Shown: in pieces, positions 39,411-47,607 of the stretch
Layout of the letters: each line of letters opens with the position of its first letter
Numbering within the stretch: the stretch's first letter is position 1
DNA from: Candidatus Phytoplasma solani
GTDB taxonomy: Bacteria > Bacillota_I > Bacilli_A > Acholeplasmatales > Acholeplasmataceae
DNA length: 64,000 nt
Assembly (NCBI RefSeq): GCF_040126175.1
Contig: NZ_CP155828.1
Coordinates: forward strand, 640,526-704,525
Direction: 5' to 3'
Notes under the pieces: model-generated
Told to the model about the DNA's origin: nothing
Seen by the model: the letters and a program-made list of their open reading frames with translations, nothing else
Databases searched by the model: none
Program-made: the position numbers and the translations under genes

Positions 39411-40904
39411 ATGTTAACCAACGAACAACGCGCCTTGCAACAAGTCATATCTTATATCGAACAAGGCCAATGGGAAAAGTTAAAACTTTACTGCCAAATA
39501 ATTAACCCCAAAAATCTACTCGACCCCACAAATACCAAAATCTTTAACGCCTTAAAATATTTATTTTTAGAAAAACAAACAACGCATCCCTTTGATAAAA
39601 TAAAGTCTCAACCCGAGATAATTAAAGAATTAATCACCTATCTTCAAACCCATTTTCCCCAAGATAACTTTACTAAAGAATCACTATCTTTTTTAAGTAA
39701 TGATGTTAATGAGGAAAACAACCTTGATTTCTTAGACAACCTAAAACACACCTATACCCAAGAAAAACTGTTCCAACAACTCTTAAAAATTATTAGTCCT
39801 TCTTTTGAAAATAAAGATCCTTATCACAAACATTTTTATTATCAAGAAATCTTTGATAAATTAAGAAAATTTATGGCTTTTATTCCTCACAAAAACGATA
39901 AAACACTCTTTAATTTAAACCAAATGGCCTCTTTGCATCCCGAATTTTTTGACACCGATAATCAAGCAAAACAAAAAATCCAAGAAGAATATTACCGCCT
40001 ATCAGAAACTTTCAAAGGATTAAATCAAGCCACGAAAGGCTTTAAAAAAGGTCAAATTATCACCATTGGGGGCTATACTGGTTTAGGAAAAACCACTTTT
40101 GTCTACAACCTTTTAATAGACATTTCAAAAACCAAACATCAAGAAACAAACAAACATCCAAATATGTTGGTATTTTCTTATGAAATGACCTTAGAAGAAA
40201 ATTTAAGTCGTTTATTAGCCCACATCACTAAAACTCCATTAGATGTTATTTTAGATAAAAGTTTTGAAGACTCAAACATCACACAACACACCTACACGGA
40301 AAGGATGAAGACCGCAAAACAATTATTCGCCAACATAAATTTATCATTCAGTTACGATAAAAGCAAAAACATTGATTATGTAATTGATTTAGTTTATCGC
40401 CTCCATTTAGAAAAAAAGGCTGAAATTATCGTTATCGACCATCTCCAAATAACCAAAACAACAAATCACTTAGAAAATGACCGTCTAGCAATTGACGAAA
40501 TTATGACTAAATTAAAACAATTAGCCATTGAATTAAACATCGTGATTATCATTTTATCTCAATTTTCAAGAGATACATACAACAATTATCAAGGAAAATC
40601 ACCTGAAATAACTGCTCTAAAAGGTTCAGGTGGCATCGAAACTAACTCCGATATTGTCTTAATGATGACTGAATTCCAACCTAAACTATCCAAAGACAAA
40701 GAAAAACCCATCAATATATATAATTCAACCTTAAACGAACTATATTTAGAATCAAAGGACAACGAAAATCAAAAAATCATCGAATTATCTATTAAAAAGA
40801 ATCGAAGTGGTACCAAAAAGAACTTAGTTTATCACTTTGAGATGAATACACAAACCTTCCAAGAAATCGGTTATGTTTTACCTTATCCATTAGAAAGTTA
40901 TTAA
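39411..40904 (+). CDS. dnaB: DnaB-type helicase, PMU copy 2
   Basis: 497 aa. RecA-like core with Walker A GGYTGLGKTT (220-229), SYEMTLEENLSRLLA, Walker B IIVIDHLQI, and the late motif KNRSGTKKNLVYHFE. The first 190 residues do not look like the usual DnaB N-terminal domain and are Gln/Lys-rich, so partner binding may differ. AAGGAG lies 10 bases before the ATG. It is followed directly by dnaG, suggesting a helicase-primase pair of the element's own. Confidence 0.87.
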   Translation: MLTNEQRALQQVISYIEQGQWEKLKLYCQIINPKNLLDPTNTKIFNALKYLFLEKQTTHPFDKIKSQPEIIKELITYLQTHFPQDNFTKESLSFLSNDVNEENNLDFLDNLKHTYTQEKLFQQLLKIISPSFENKDPYHKHFYYQEIFDKLRKFMAFIPHKNDKTLFNLNQMASLHPEFFDTDNQAKQKIQEEYYRLSETFKGLNQATKGFKKGQIITIGGYTGLGKTTFVYNLLIDISKTKHQETNKHPNMLVFSYEMTLEENLSRLLAHITKTPLDVILDKSFEDSNITQHTYTERMKTAKQLFANINLSFSYDKSKNIDYVIDLVYRLHLEKKAEIIVIDHLQITKTTNHLENDRLAIDEIMTKLKQLAIELNIVIIILSQFSRDTYNNYQGKSPEITALKGSGGIETNSDIVLMMTEFQPKLSKDKEKPINIYNSTLNELYLESKDNENQKIIELSIKKNRSGTKKNLVYHFEMNTQTFQEIGYVLPYPLESY

Positions 40905-40915
40905 GGAGTTCATCA

Positions 40916-42241
40916 ATGAATTTTCAAGAACAAATAAAACATATTCAAACCAACTTCCCTATGTCAGTTTTATTAAAAAAACTAAACATTATACCGCCAA
41001 ACTTCAACACCAAATATCGTTTCCCTTGTCCCATCCATCAAGGCCAAAACCCCACTTGTTGTCATTTAACTTCAGATAACAAAATTCATTGTTGGAAATG
41101 TTGTAAAGATTACGATATTGTTGATGTTTATAAGGAAATAAGAGGAACTAGTTCTTTTGAAGAAGCTATTAAAAGAATTTTGAATTTCATGAAAACCGAA
41201 GAGTTCAAAAAATTAACCCAGAAACAAAATTCAATAATTAATACATCATCAATCCCCCTCAAATACCAATACCAACCTAAAAAAACCAACATCATCATCA
41301 ACGAAAAAGAAGTTGAAGCCAAAAAAACACGATTATTAAAAGAAATATCACCTTTATTCAACCAAATTAGAGATTATTATAATTATTTATTAACCACTAA
41401 TCGCAATAACGCATCTCACCCAGGAATAGAATATTTAACGCAAAAAAGAAAATTAACCCTACAAACCATCAATGAATTTAAACTTGGTTACGCCCCACTA
41501 TCTAATAAACCCTTATCTTTTCGATTTGTAAATTATTGCAAAAAGAAAAACATTGATACAACAAAACTAGTTGAATATGGCTTTATTAAAGAAAAAATCA
41601 ATCAAAAAGGCACTAAATACTATCACGATACTTTCCATGGTTCCATAATTATCCCTATCGAAAACGGTTATAATAAAACATTCCATTTTTATCAAAACAA
41701 CTTTCACGAAGTTTCTTATTTCCAACCAAAATACAAATCCCTAAATAATTTCAGTCAAACACCCACTTTTCATTTCAGCTATCGTTTTTTTGAAGCTTTA
41801 CCATATATTAAAAAAGTTAAAATAATCATCATCCACGAAGGTTTTTTTGATGTCATTAGTTGTTGGCAAAACAATATTAAAAACACGGTCGGTCTAATTT
41901 GCGTCACTCAATTACTTTCTCAATCTCAACTAGAAATTCTCAAAAAAGAAAATATCAAAGTAGTTATCGCTTTAGATAATGATGAAACAGGACAAAAACG
42001 CAGCGAAGCCTTAGGAGAACAACTTAAAGAAGCAAATATTTTATATGAAATTAGACGCATTTTACCCCCTTATGACAAAACTTGTAAAGATGTTGATGAT
42101 TTATTACGTCAATACGGAAAAGAAGCATATCAAAAATGTTTTTTAGCTCCATACATTACTTATGAAGAGGCCAAAAAGAAAATCATAGTCGATTTAGCCG
42201 TTCATTTCTTTGGAGAATACAAAGTTGAAGTAATTAATTAA
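40916..42241 (+). CDS. dnaG: DNA primase DnaG, PMU type
   Basis: 441 aa. The zinc-binding start has C38, H41, C59 and C62; the toprim core shows IIIIHEGFFDVIS and VVIALDNDETGQKR. It is shorter than chromosomal DnaG (about 600 aa), lacking the helicase-binding tail, as known for PMU primases. The last 62 codons lie in the right arm of the inverted repeat and are copied at 29948-30134. AAGGAG lies 6 bases before the ATG and 2 bases after the dnaB stop. Confidence 0.9.
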   Translation: MNFQEQIKHIQTNFPMSVLLKKLNIIPPNFNTKYRFPCPIHQGQNPTCCHLTSDNKIHCWKCCKDYDIVDVYKEIRGTSSFEEAIKRILNFMKTEEFKKLTQKQNSIINTSSIPLKYQYQPKKTNIIINEKEVEAKKTRLLKEISPLFNQIRDYYNYLLTTNRNNASHPGIEYLTQKRKLTLQTINEFKLGYAPLSNKPLSFRFVNYCKKKNIDTTKLVEYGFIKEKINQKGTKYYHDTFHGSIIIPIENGYNKTFHFYQNNFHEVSYFQPKYKSLNNFSQTPTFHFSYRFFEALPYIKKVKIIIIHEGFFDVISCWQNNIKNTVGLICVTQLLSQSQLEILKKENIKVVIALDNDETGQKRSEALGEQLKEANILYEIRRILPPYDKTCKDVDDLLRQYGKEAYQKCFLAPYITYEEAKKKIIVDLAVHFFGEYKVEVIN

Positions 42242-42319
42242 ATTATTACTTTTTTTCACCAACATATTACACTCGCACATATAAACCACATTAACATACC
42301 CTTATAAACACGTATATAC

Positions 42320-42365
42320 CCCTAAATTTTGCGTTTTATTTTCGCAAATTAGGGGTTATTATTTT
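42320..42365 (+). terminator. Hairpin after dnaG
   Basis: ACCCCTAAATTTTGCG pairs with CGCAAATTAGGGGTT around TTTTATTTT and is followed by ATTATTTTTAT. The same hairpin lies in the left arm at about 29830-29865. Confidence 0.7.
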
Positions 42366-42399
42366 TATAGCCAACAAAACAATCTAAAAGGAGAAAAAA

Positions 42400-43047
42400 A
42401 TGAAAAACGACACAAACCAAGAAATTAGAATCGGAGGTTGGGAAACAAAATCACTCCCCAACGACTTAGTTCAAATTAAAAACTTTTTACAAACATTAAA
42501 ACAAGATTTATTAAATATTACGATTGTTTCTCACTCTAAAAAGAAAAATTCCTATCAACAAGCAAATTACCGCCCAAAAAACCAAACCCTCTTTGTAGAC
42601 CCTCAAATCTTAGAAGAAATCAAAAAGTATAGAATAGAAATAATCAAAAATCGTTCTCCTGAAAACGATAATAATAATATAACACTCACCAACCCCACAA
42701 CGCCCCTTAAAAGCCAAAATAATACCCTTAAAACGCATTTCCCTATCTTCCAAATTAATTATCTTAACGAACAAAAAGACTACATTAAAGAATTGATAGG
42801 CAAAATAAATGTAGACAAACTAGACACTTTAAAATTATATAAATTAGATACCAAAAAACTAGATAAATACAATAACCCCATCAACACAAACTATAAAAAA
42901 GGATTAAATGTTATTTATTATCAGTTAGAAGATTTAAAATATATAAAATTATTTATTACCAAAAATAAACAAGGCTATCGTGTTAAAAAGCTTAGATCTG
43001 GATATTTATCAAATTTAAATAAAAAAGAAACAAAAATTAATAAATAA
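42400..43047 (+). CDS. Conserved PMU protein of unknown function, right-arm copy
   Basis: 215 aa, identical to the left-arm copy. It follows dnaG after about 160 bases. That gap contains the inverted repeat AACCCCTAATTTGCG / CGCAAATTAGGGGTT-type hairpin (about 42320-42358), which likely ends the dnaG transcript. AAAAGGAG precedes the ATG. No family recognised. Confidence 0.75.
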   Translation: MKNDTNQEIRIGGWETKSLPNDLVQIKNFLQTLKQDLLNITIVSHSKKKNSYQQANYRPKNQTLFVDPQILEEIKKYRIEIIKNRSPENDNNNITLTNPTTPLKSQNNTLKTHFPIFQINYLNEQKDYIKELIGKINVDKLDTLKLYKLDTKKLDKYNNPINTNYKKGLNVIYYQLEDLKYIKLFITKNKQGYRVKKLRSGYLSNLNKKETKINK

Positions 43048-43132
43048 TTATTACCACTTTATTACCTTTTGGTTACCACTTTGTTACCACTCAGTTACCA
43101 CTTTGTTACCACTCAGTTACCACTTTGTTACC
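43045..43132 (+). repeat. Eight phased 11-bp repeats (iteron-like), right arm
   Basis: On the minus strand GGTAACAAAGT and GGTAACTGAGT alternate at an 11-base period. They begin at the stop codon of the 215-residue gene and are followed by an AT- and palindrome-rich block. Confidence 0.9.
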
Positions 43133-43521
43133 ATTTGAATAGTTAAATTTCCTTGCCAAAACCAAACATTAAAGGGGGGGTGATATTTTATATATTATAT
43201 CGATAATGATAATGATACTCGATATTTGATATTATCGTTATATCCTTTACCCATCATTATTATTATTCGATATAAAAATAATTCCCCATTTCCCCTTCCA
43301 ATTATTAAAAGAGATTTTTTAAATCCAAAACCAACCAAAAGCCCTAAACGCGCTGAAGCGCTAACAAAATTTATAAGTATATATAATAAAAGAAAAAAGA
43401 CGAAAAAGAAAGAGCCCCCCAAATTGCGCGTACCCCCCTTTTTTTTAAAAACAAATACAATTATTAGAGCTATAATAATTTATGTATATGATATAAAAAA
43501 AAGGAAAACGATATTTCAATC
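43048..43521. other. Origin-like non-coding region, right arm
   Basis: Phased repeats, a run of seven G (about 43173), repeated GATAATGAT and ATATCGATA words up to about 43275, and the hairpin GCGCTGAAGCGC at 43350-43361. The 99-codon frame 43226-43525 overlaps the tra5 start by ATGA but has an odd composition and no good ribosome binding site, so it is not called as a gene. Confidence 0.6.
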
Positions 43522-44490
43522 ATGAAAAATATAAAATCAAAAGAAATATTAAAACAAAAAAATAAATTATTACAAACTCTAATGAAAACAACCCAAAAAA
43601 CTAATAAAAAAACAGTTTTTAATTTAGTCAAAAAATTTAAAAATAGTTTAAATTTAACCACAATTTTAAAAACTATCAAAATCAAAAGAAGTACTTATTA
43701 TTATTGGTTGAAAGTCGAAAATAAAATTAAAGAAAAAGAAGAAAAAAACCTTTTACAACAAAAAAGAATTAATGCTTTATGTTTAAATAATCAATATTTT
43801 TTCGGCCATCGGAAAATCACTAATTTATATCAACAAACCTTTAATGAAATAATTACCAAGAAAAAAGTTTATTCAATTATGAAAGAAAATGGCATTTGTT
43901 GTCGTTTAAGAATTAAAAAAAATAAATATAGTTATAAAAACAATTTAAAACCTAAATTAAAAGTAGTAGACAATCTAATCAATCAAGACTTTATATCAAC
44001 TAATCCCATGCAAAAACTATTTACCGACATCACTTATTTTAAAACTTCCCAAGGGTTTTTATATTTTTCTTGTATTATCGATTCTTTTAACAACCAAATT
44101 ATTTCTTGGCATACTTCAAAGTATCAAAATAAAGAATTAATTTTAAATACAATTAAAAAATTACCTAAATTAAAAAATCCATGCATCATTCACTCTGATC
44201 AGGGCACAGTTTATCAATCTCAAAAAATCCAACAAACTTTAACGAAAAAAGGTTTTTTAATTAGTATGTCGCGTAAAGCCAATCCAAGGGACAACGCAGT
44301 CATTGAAAACTTTTTTGGCCAAATGAAAAGCAAAAGCATTTTACAATATCAAAATCCATTTTTATTTCAAAAATCAACCGAAAAAGTTAAAAAAATAATC
44401 AATTATTTCCCTAAATTTTGGAATACTAAATGGTTTTTAGCTAAATTAAATTATTCATCTCCCTCTCAATATTCCTTAAATTTTAGATAA
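43522..44490 (+). CDS. tra5: IS3-family (IS150-like) transposase, right-arm copy
   Basis: 322 aa with the complete DDE set (FTDITYF, HSDQGTVYQS, NAVIENFFGQMK). Two residues longer than the left copy (KSKSILQ) and different at a few sites (NYFPKFWN against NQFPKFWN). It points outward from the cassette, as the left copy does, so the pair could in principle move the whole unit. Confidence 0.9.
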   Translation: MKNIKSKEILKQKNKLLQTLMKTTQKTNKKTVFNLVKKFKNSLNLTTILKTIKIKRSTYYYWLKVENKIKEKEEKNLLQQKRINALCLNNQYFFGHRKITNLYQQTFNEIITKKKVYSIMKENGICCRLRIKKNKYSYKNNLKPKLKVVDNLINQDFISTNPMQKLFTDITYFKTSQGFLYFSCIIDSFNNQIISWHTSKYQNKELILNTIKKLPKLKNPCIIHSDQGTVYQSQKIQQTLTKKGFLISMSRKANPRDNAVIENFFGQMKSKSILQYQNPFLFQKSTEKVKKIINYFPKFWNTKWFLAKLNYSSPSQYSLNFR

Positions 44491-44724
44491 TATTTTTTAT
44501 TTAAATATTCAACCTTGAAAAAGGTTATCTTTTTGCACCTTTTTTTAAAAACAACATAATTGCGTAAAAAAATAATTTTAATTTCATTTTCTAGGGGGAT
44601 TTTCCACTTTTTTTCCCTAGCTAGTTAGTGAAATGATATAATATTTAAAAAAAATATCTTTTGAAACTAGCAAATTTAAAAAAGTTTAGACACTTTTTAT
44701 TTGTAATTTTAATAATTTGTTTGT

Positions 44725-44812
44725 TTGAAAAGATATGAAATTATCTACTTATTTTTAAGTCTTAAAGAGTAATTTTTAAATAAAAAAATGTCCAAAAAAA
44801 CGGAACAGCGCA
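44725..44812 (-). repeat. PMU-end repeat, copy D
   Basis: Outer tip of the right arm; reverse complement of 27383-27475, ending ACGGAACAGCGCA. Confidence 0.7.
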
Positions 44813-44869
44813 TAAATATAATTGTTTTTTTAATTTAAAAATTAACTTTTTTTTCTCTTTTCTATTTTC

Positions 44870-45331
44870 TTCTTTTGTATTAAATTTTTCTGTATAAAGG
44901 GTTATATAGCCTTTTTTGGGGTTGAGTAGAGGTAGTAGATTTTACATATAACATGATTATCTTCATCTTTTTTTGTTTGTAGGACAATTAACTTCATCCA
45001 TGAAAAAGTCTTTATCTTCTTCTAGGAGATATTTGGGGCTTTCGTAGTTGAGTTTGGGGTGATAAAATTTTTGTACATTATTTTTTTGAAAGAAATTGTT
45101 TCTTTTGAATCTGATTTTGAAAAAGGATTGAGATGCAACATATTTTCTTTATTTTGATTGATGAAACCTTCTGCTAAAATGATTTCATTTTTTTTGTTTT
45201 TGGAGTTATCCAAGTTAGATGGTTTTTCTCGCAAAATTAAATAAAAAAACAAAGCTAGAAACAAGCAAAAGAATAGCTAAAACAACAAATAAAAATTTTT
45301 TATTTTTTTTAATAAATACTTTTAAATTCAT
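44870..45331 (-). pseudogene. Broken gene for a small membrane-anchored protein
   Basis: From the ATG at 45331: MNLKVFIKKNKKFLFVVLAI and a hydrophobic anchor up to FLFNFARKTI, then a stop. A second frame continues LREKPSNLDNSKNKKNEIIL to about SKETISFKK, a third gives QKFYHPKLNYESPKYLLEED and DEVNCPTNKK, and a fourth KDEDNHVICKIYYLYSTPKK. So at least three frameshifts. The same protein is found as scraps at 31930-32080. Probably once a PMU-coded surface or anchored protein. Confidence 0.65.
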
Positions 45332-45754
45332 TTTTTTTCTTTTATCTTTTTTATTATATTTCAATAAATATAGCGAATATTTAAATTAACCATTTTACAA
45401 ATTCAAAAATAATTTAAACTTCACCATTAATTATACACCAAAAAAACAAGTTTAACACTCAAAAAAATTAATTTACTAAGGTTTTTACTTGTTTTTTTGT
45501 TATATCTTTATTTTATCAAAATTAGTTAATTGAGGTAATCAAATATAAAAAGAAAAAGATTTTTAGATTTTCACTTAAAAAATAATTAAAAAGAGATTTT
45601 GCAAAAATAAATTTTATCTCAAATTATTTTTTGCAAAAAAACTATCTTTTAAAATAGTCTTTTTTTGTATTTTAAAAAATATAAAAAATATACTTTTTTA
45701 ATTAAAATGGCAAATAGTTTTTATTTAGTGTTTTTATATTTTATTATTACTAGT
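45332..45754. other. Gene-free region with the terminator of the ftsH operon
   Basis: Very AT-rich. The only clear structure is the hairpin at 45641-45658. A 60-base stretch near 45431-45500 (ATTATACACCAAAAAAACAAG and on) is repeated at about 50651-50720, so the ftsH cluster has related flanks on both sides. Confidence 0.55.
45631..45660 (-). terminator. Terminator of the ftsH cluster
   Basis: On the minus strand ACTAT-TTTAAAAG-ATAGT is followed by a T-run (TTTTTTTGC). It lies about 100 bases past the ftsH stop. Confidence 0.75.
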
Positions 45755-47596
45755 TTAAACTAATGTTTTAATTTCTTCTCTGGTAATTGTTTCTTGTGCT
45801 AACAAAATATTAGCGATTTTATCCAGTAAATCTTTGTTTTCTTTGATAATGGTTTGTGCTTGTTTAAAAGAAGAATCAATAATTTTTTTCATAGCTTCGT
45901 GAATCTCTTTTTTATCAGTAAATTCAGAATCTTGCATTAATCCTACATCACTCATACCATATTTAGTTACCATCAGACGAGCATATTTAGTAGAATCTTT
46001 AAAATCTTGATAACAACCATCACTAATATTATCATTTCCAAAAATCATTTCTTCAGCTGCTCTACCACCTAAAGAACAAACAATAAAAGCTTGAAGGATT
46101 TTTTTTGATGAAAAAAACAATTCTTTTTCCTGCATAAACAAAACATATCCTCCTGCATTTCCACGTGGAACAATGGTAATTTTTTGGATCTTAGGGGCAT
46201 CTTTTAGTTTCAAAGAAATTACAGCATGTCCTGCTTCGTGATACGCTGTTTCTCTTTTTTCTTCTTCGGTGTATTTTCTTGATTTTTTAGCAGGACCAAA
46301 CCAAACACGGTCAATCGCTTCTTCTAATTCTATCATTGTAATTAAGTCTTTTGAATTCCGTACTGTTAAAATGGAAGCTTCATTTAAAACAGCTCCTAAT
46401 TGAGCTCCACTCATACCTTGAGATTGTTTAGCTAATTGATGGAAGTTCACTTCAGGATCTATTTTTTTATTACGAGCGTGAATTTTTAAAATAGCTTCTC
46501 TAGCTTTCACATCTGGTAAGTCGACAATAATTTGGCGATCAAATCTGCCAGGACGTAATAAGGCAAAATCTAATATATCAGTTCTATTAGTAGCTGCAAT
46601 GACAACCACACCTAAAGAGGGGTTAAAACCATCCATTTCAGTTAACAATTGGTTTAAAGTTTGATCTTTTTCAGAAGATCCCCCTGAAGAATTGTCTCCT
46701 CTTTTACCACCTAGAGAATCGATTTCATCAATAAATAAGATACAAGGAGCATTATTTATTGCTGCTTTAAATAAATTTCTAATTCTTGCAGCTCCAACTC
46801 CGACATACATTTCAACAAATTCAGAACCAGAAGCAAAATAAAAAGGTACTTGAGCTTCACCAGCAACAGCTTTAGCTAATAAAGTTTTTCCGGTTCCTGG
46901 AGGACCAGATAACAAAACCCCTTTAGGAATTTTAGCTCCTATATGCAAATATTTTTTCGGTTGTTTTAGAAAATCAACAAGTTCTTTTAATTCTTCTTTT
47001 TCTTCTACACTGCCAGCTACATCTTCAAAAGTAATAGTTTTTTGTTTATCTACATGTTCTAAAGTATTATTTTTTTGAGCCCCAGTTTTTCGCATTTGAT
47101 AAAGATACATGATCCACCAAATCGAGGTTACAGAAGAAATTATTCCCAAAAAAGGACTTGCAACAAAAGAAAATGGTTTTATTACAAAAATTTCCTTATT
47201 ATTTAAAGTGCTTATTAAATTTGCTTTTTCCTGGCCGATCTCTTTTTCTGAAAGTGCATGTGAAATAGTAGTAAAAAACAAAGTACTATTTACTGTAGTA
47301 TAATAAACGTCCCCACCCTTAGTTGTAACAATAATTTTATTCATATGTTCTGTTCTCATAATGCTGCCTCCTAACTCAAAAATTTTAATAGATTCTAAAG
47401 CCTCAGGTCTATTAGATTCCTTAGAAGGGGCATCTTTTATTTTTTGGATTAATTCATTATGATTACAACGACCATCTTTGTCTTCCCATTGTTGTCTAAA
47501 TTCAACAAAAAGAAAATATCCCAAAAAAAACACACAAGTTAAAATTAAAAAAAACATTGGTCTTTTTAATATTCTAGTAATTTTTTTTATTGACAT
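45755..47596 (-). CDS. ftsH: Membrane ATP-dependent zinc protease FtsH (HflB)
   Basis: Degrades membrane and soluble proteins. Two membrane segments (about residues 13-33 and 143-166) enclose an outer loop; then AAA+ with Walker A GPPGTGKT (231-238), Walker B LFIDEID, the second region RPGRFDRQ, and the zinc site HEAGH. All catalytic residues are present. The start at 47596 (MSIKKITRIL) has GAAGGA 7 bases upstream; a longer frame from 47611 would include that site. PMU-type hflB copies are known; this one stands behind two exported-protein genes. Confidence 0.93.
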   Translation of the reverse strand: MSIKKITRILKRPMFFLILTCVFFLGYFLFVEFRQQWEDKDGRCNHNELIQKIKDAPSKESNRPEALESIKIFELGGSIMRTEHMNKIIVTTKGGDVYYTTVNSTLFFTTISHALSEKEIGQEKANLISTLNNKEIFVIKPFSFVASPFLGIISSVTSIWWIMYLYQMRKTGAQKNNTLEHVDKQKTITFEDVAGSVEEKEELKELVDFLKQPKKYLHIGAKIPKGVLLSGPPGTGKTLLAKAVAGEAQVPFYFASGSEFVEMYVGVGAARIRNLFKAAINNAPCILFIDEIDSLGGKRGDNSSGGSSEKDQTLNQLLTEMDGFNPSLGVVVIAATNRTDILDFALLRPGRFDRQIIVDLPDVKAREAILKIHARNKKIDPEVNFHQLAKQSQGMSGAQLGAVLNEASILTVRNSKDLITMIELEEAIDRVWFGPAKKSRKYTEEEKRETAYHEAGHAVISLKLKDAPKIQKITIVPRGNAGGYVLFMQEKELFFSSKKILQAFIVCSLGGRAAEEMIFGNDNISDGCYQDFKDSTKYARLMVTKYGMSDVGLMQDSEFTDKKEIHEAMKKIIDSSFKQAQTIIKENKDLLDKIANILLAQETITREEIKTLV

Positions 47597-47607
47597 ATTA
47601 ATTTCCT

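Larger units (their letters stand above)
42050..44812 (+). repeat. Right arm of the 2.76-kb inverted repeat
   Basis: Reverse complement of 27382-30139. Because it contains the natural end of the full dnaG, this is probably the original and the left arm the copy, or the left arm lost the rest of its dnaG. Confidence 0.93.

Noticed and set aside
43226..43525. 99-codon frame ahead of tra5 (also 28664-28963), overlapping its start by ATGA
   Set aside because: The composition is odd (runs of Ile, Pro and Lys), there is no good ribosome binding site, and it does not look like IS3 OrfA. The reverse strand is just as open. Left as part of the origin-like region.
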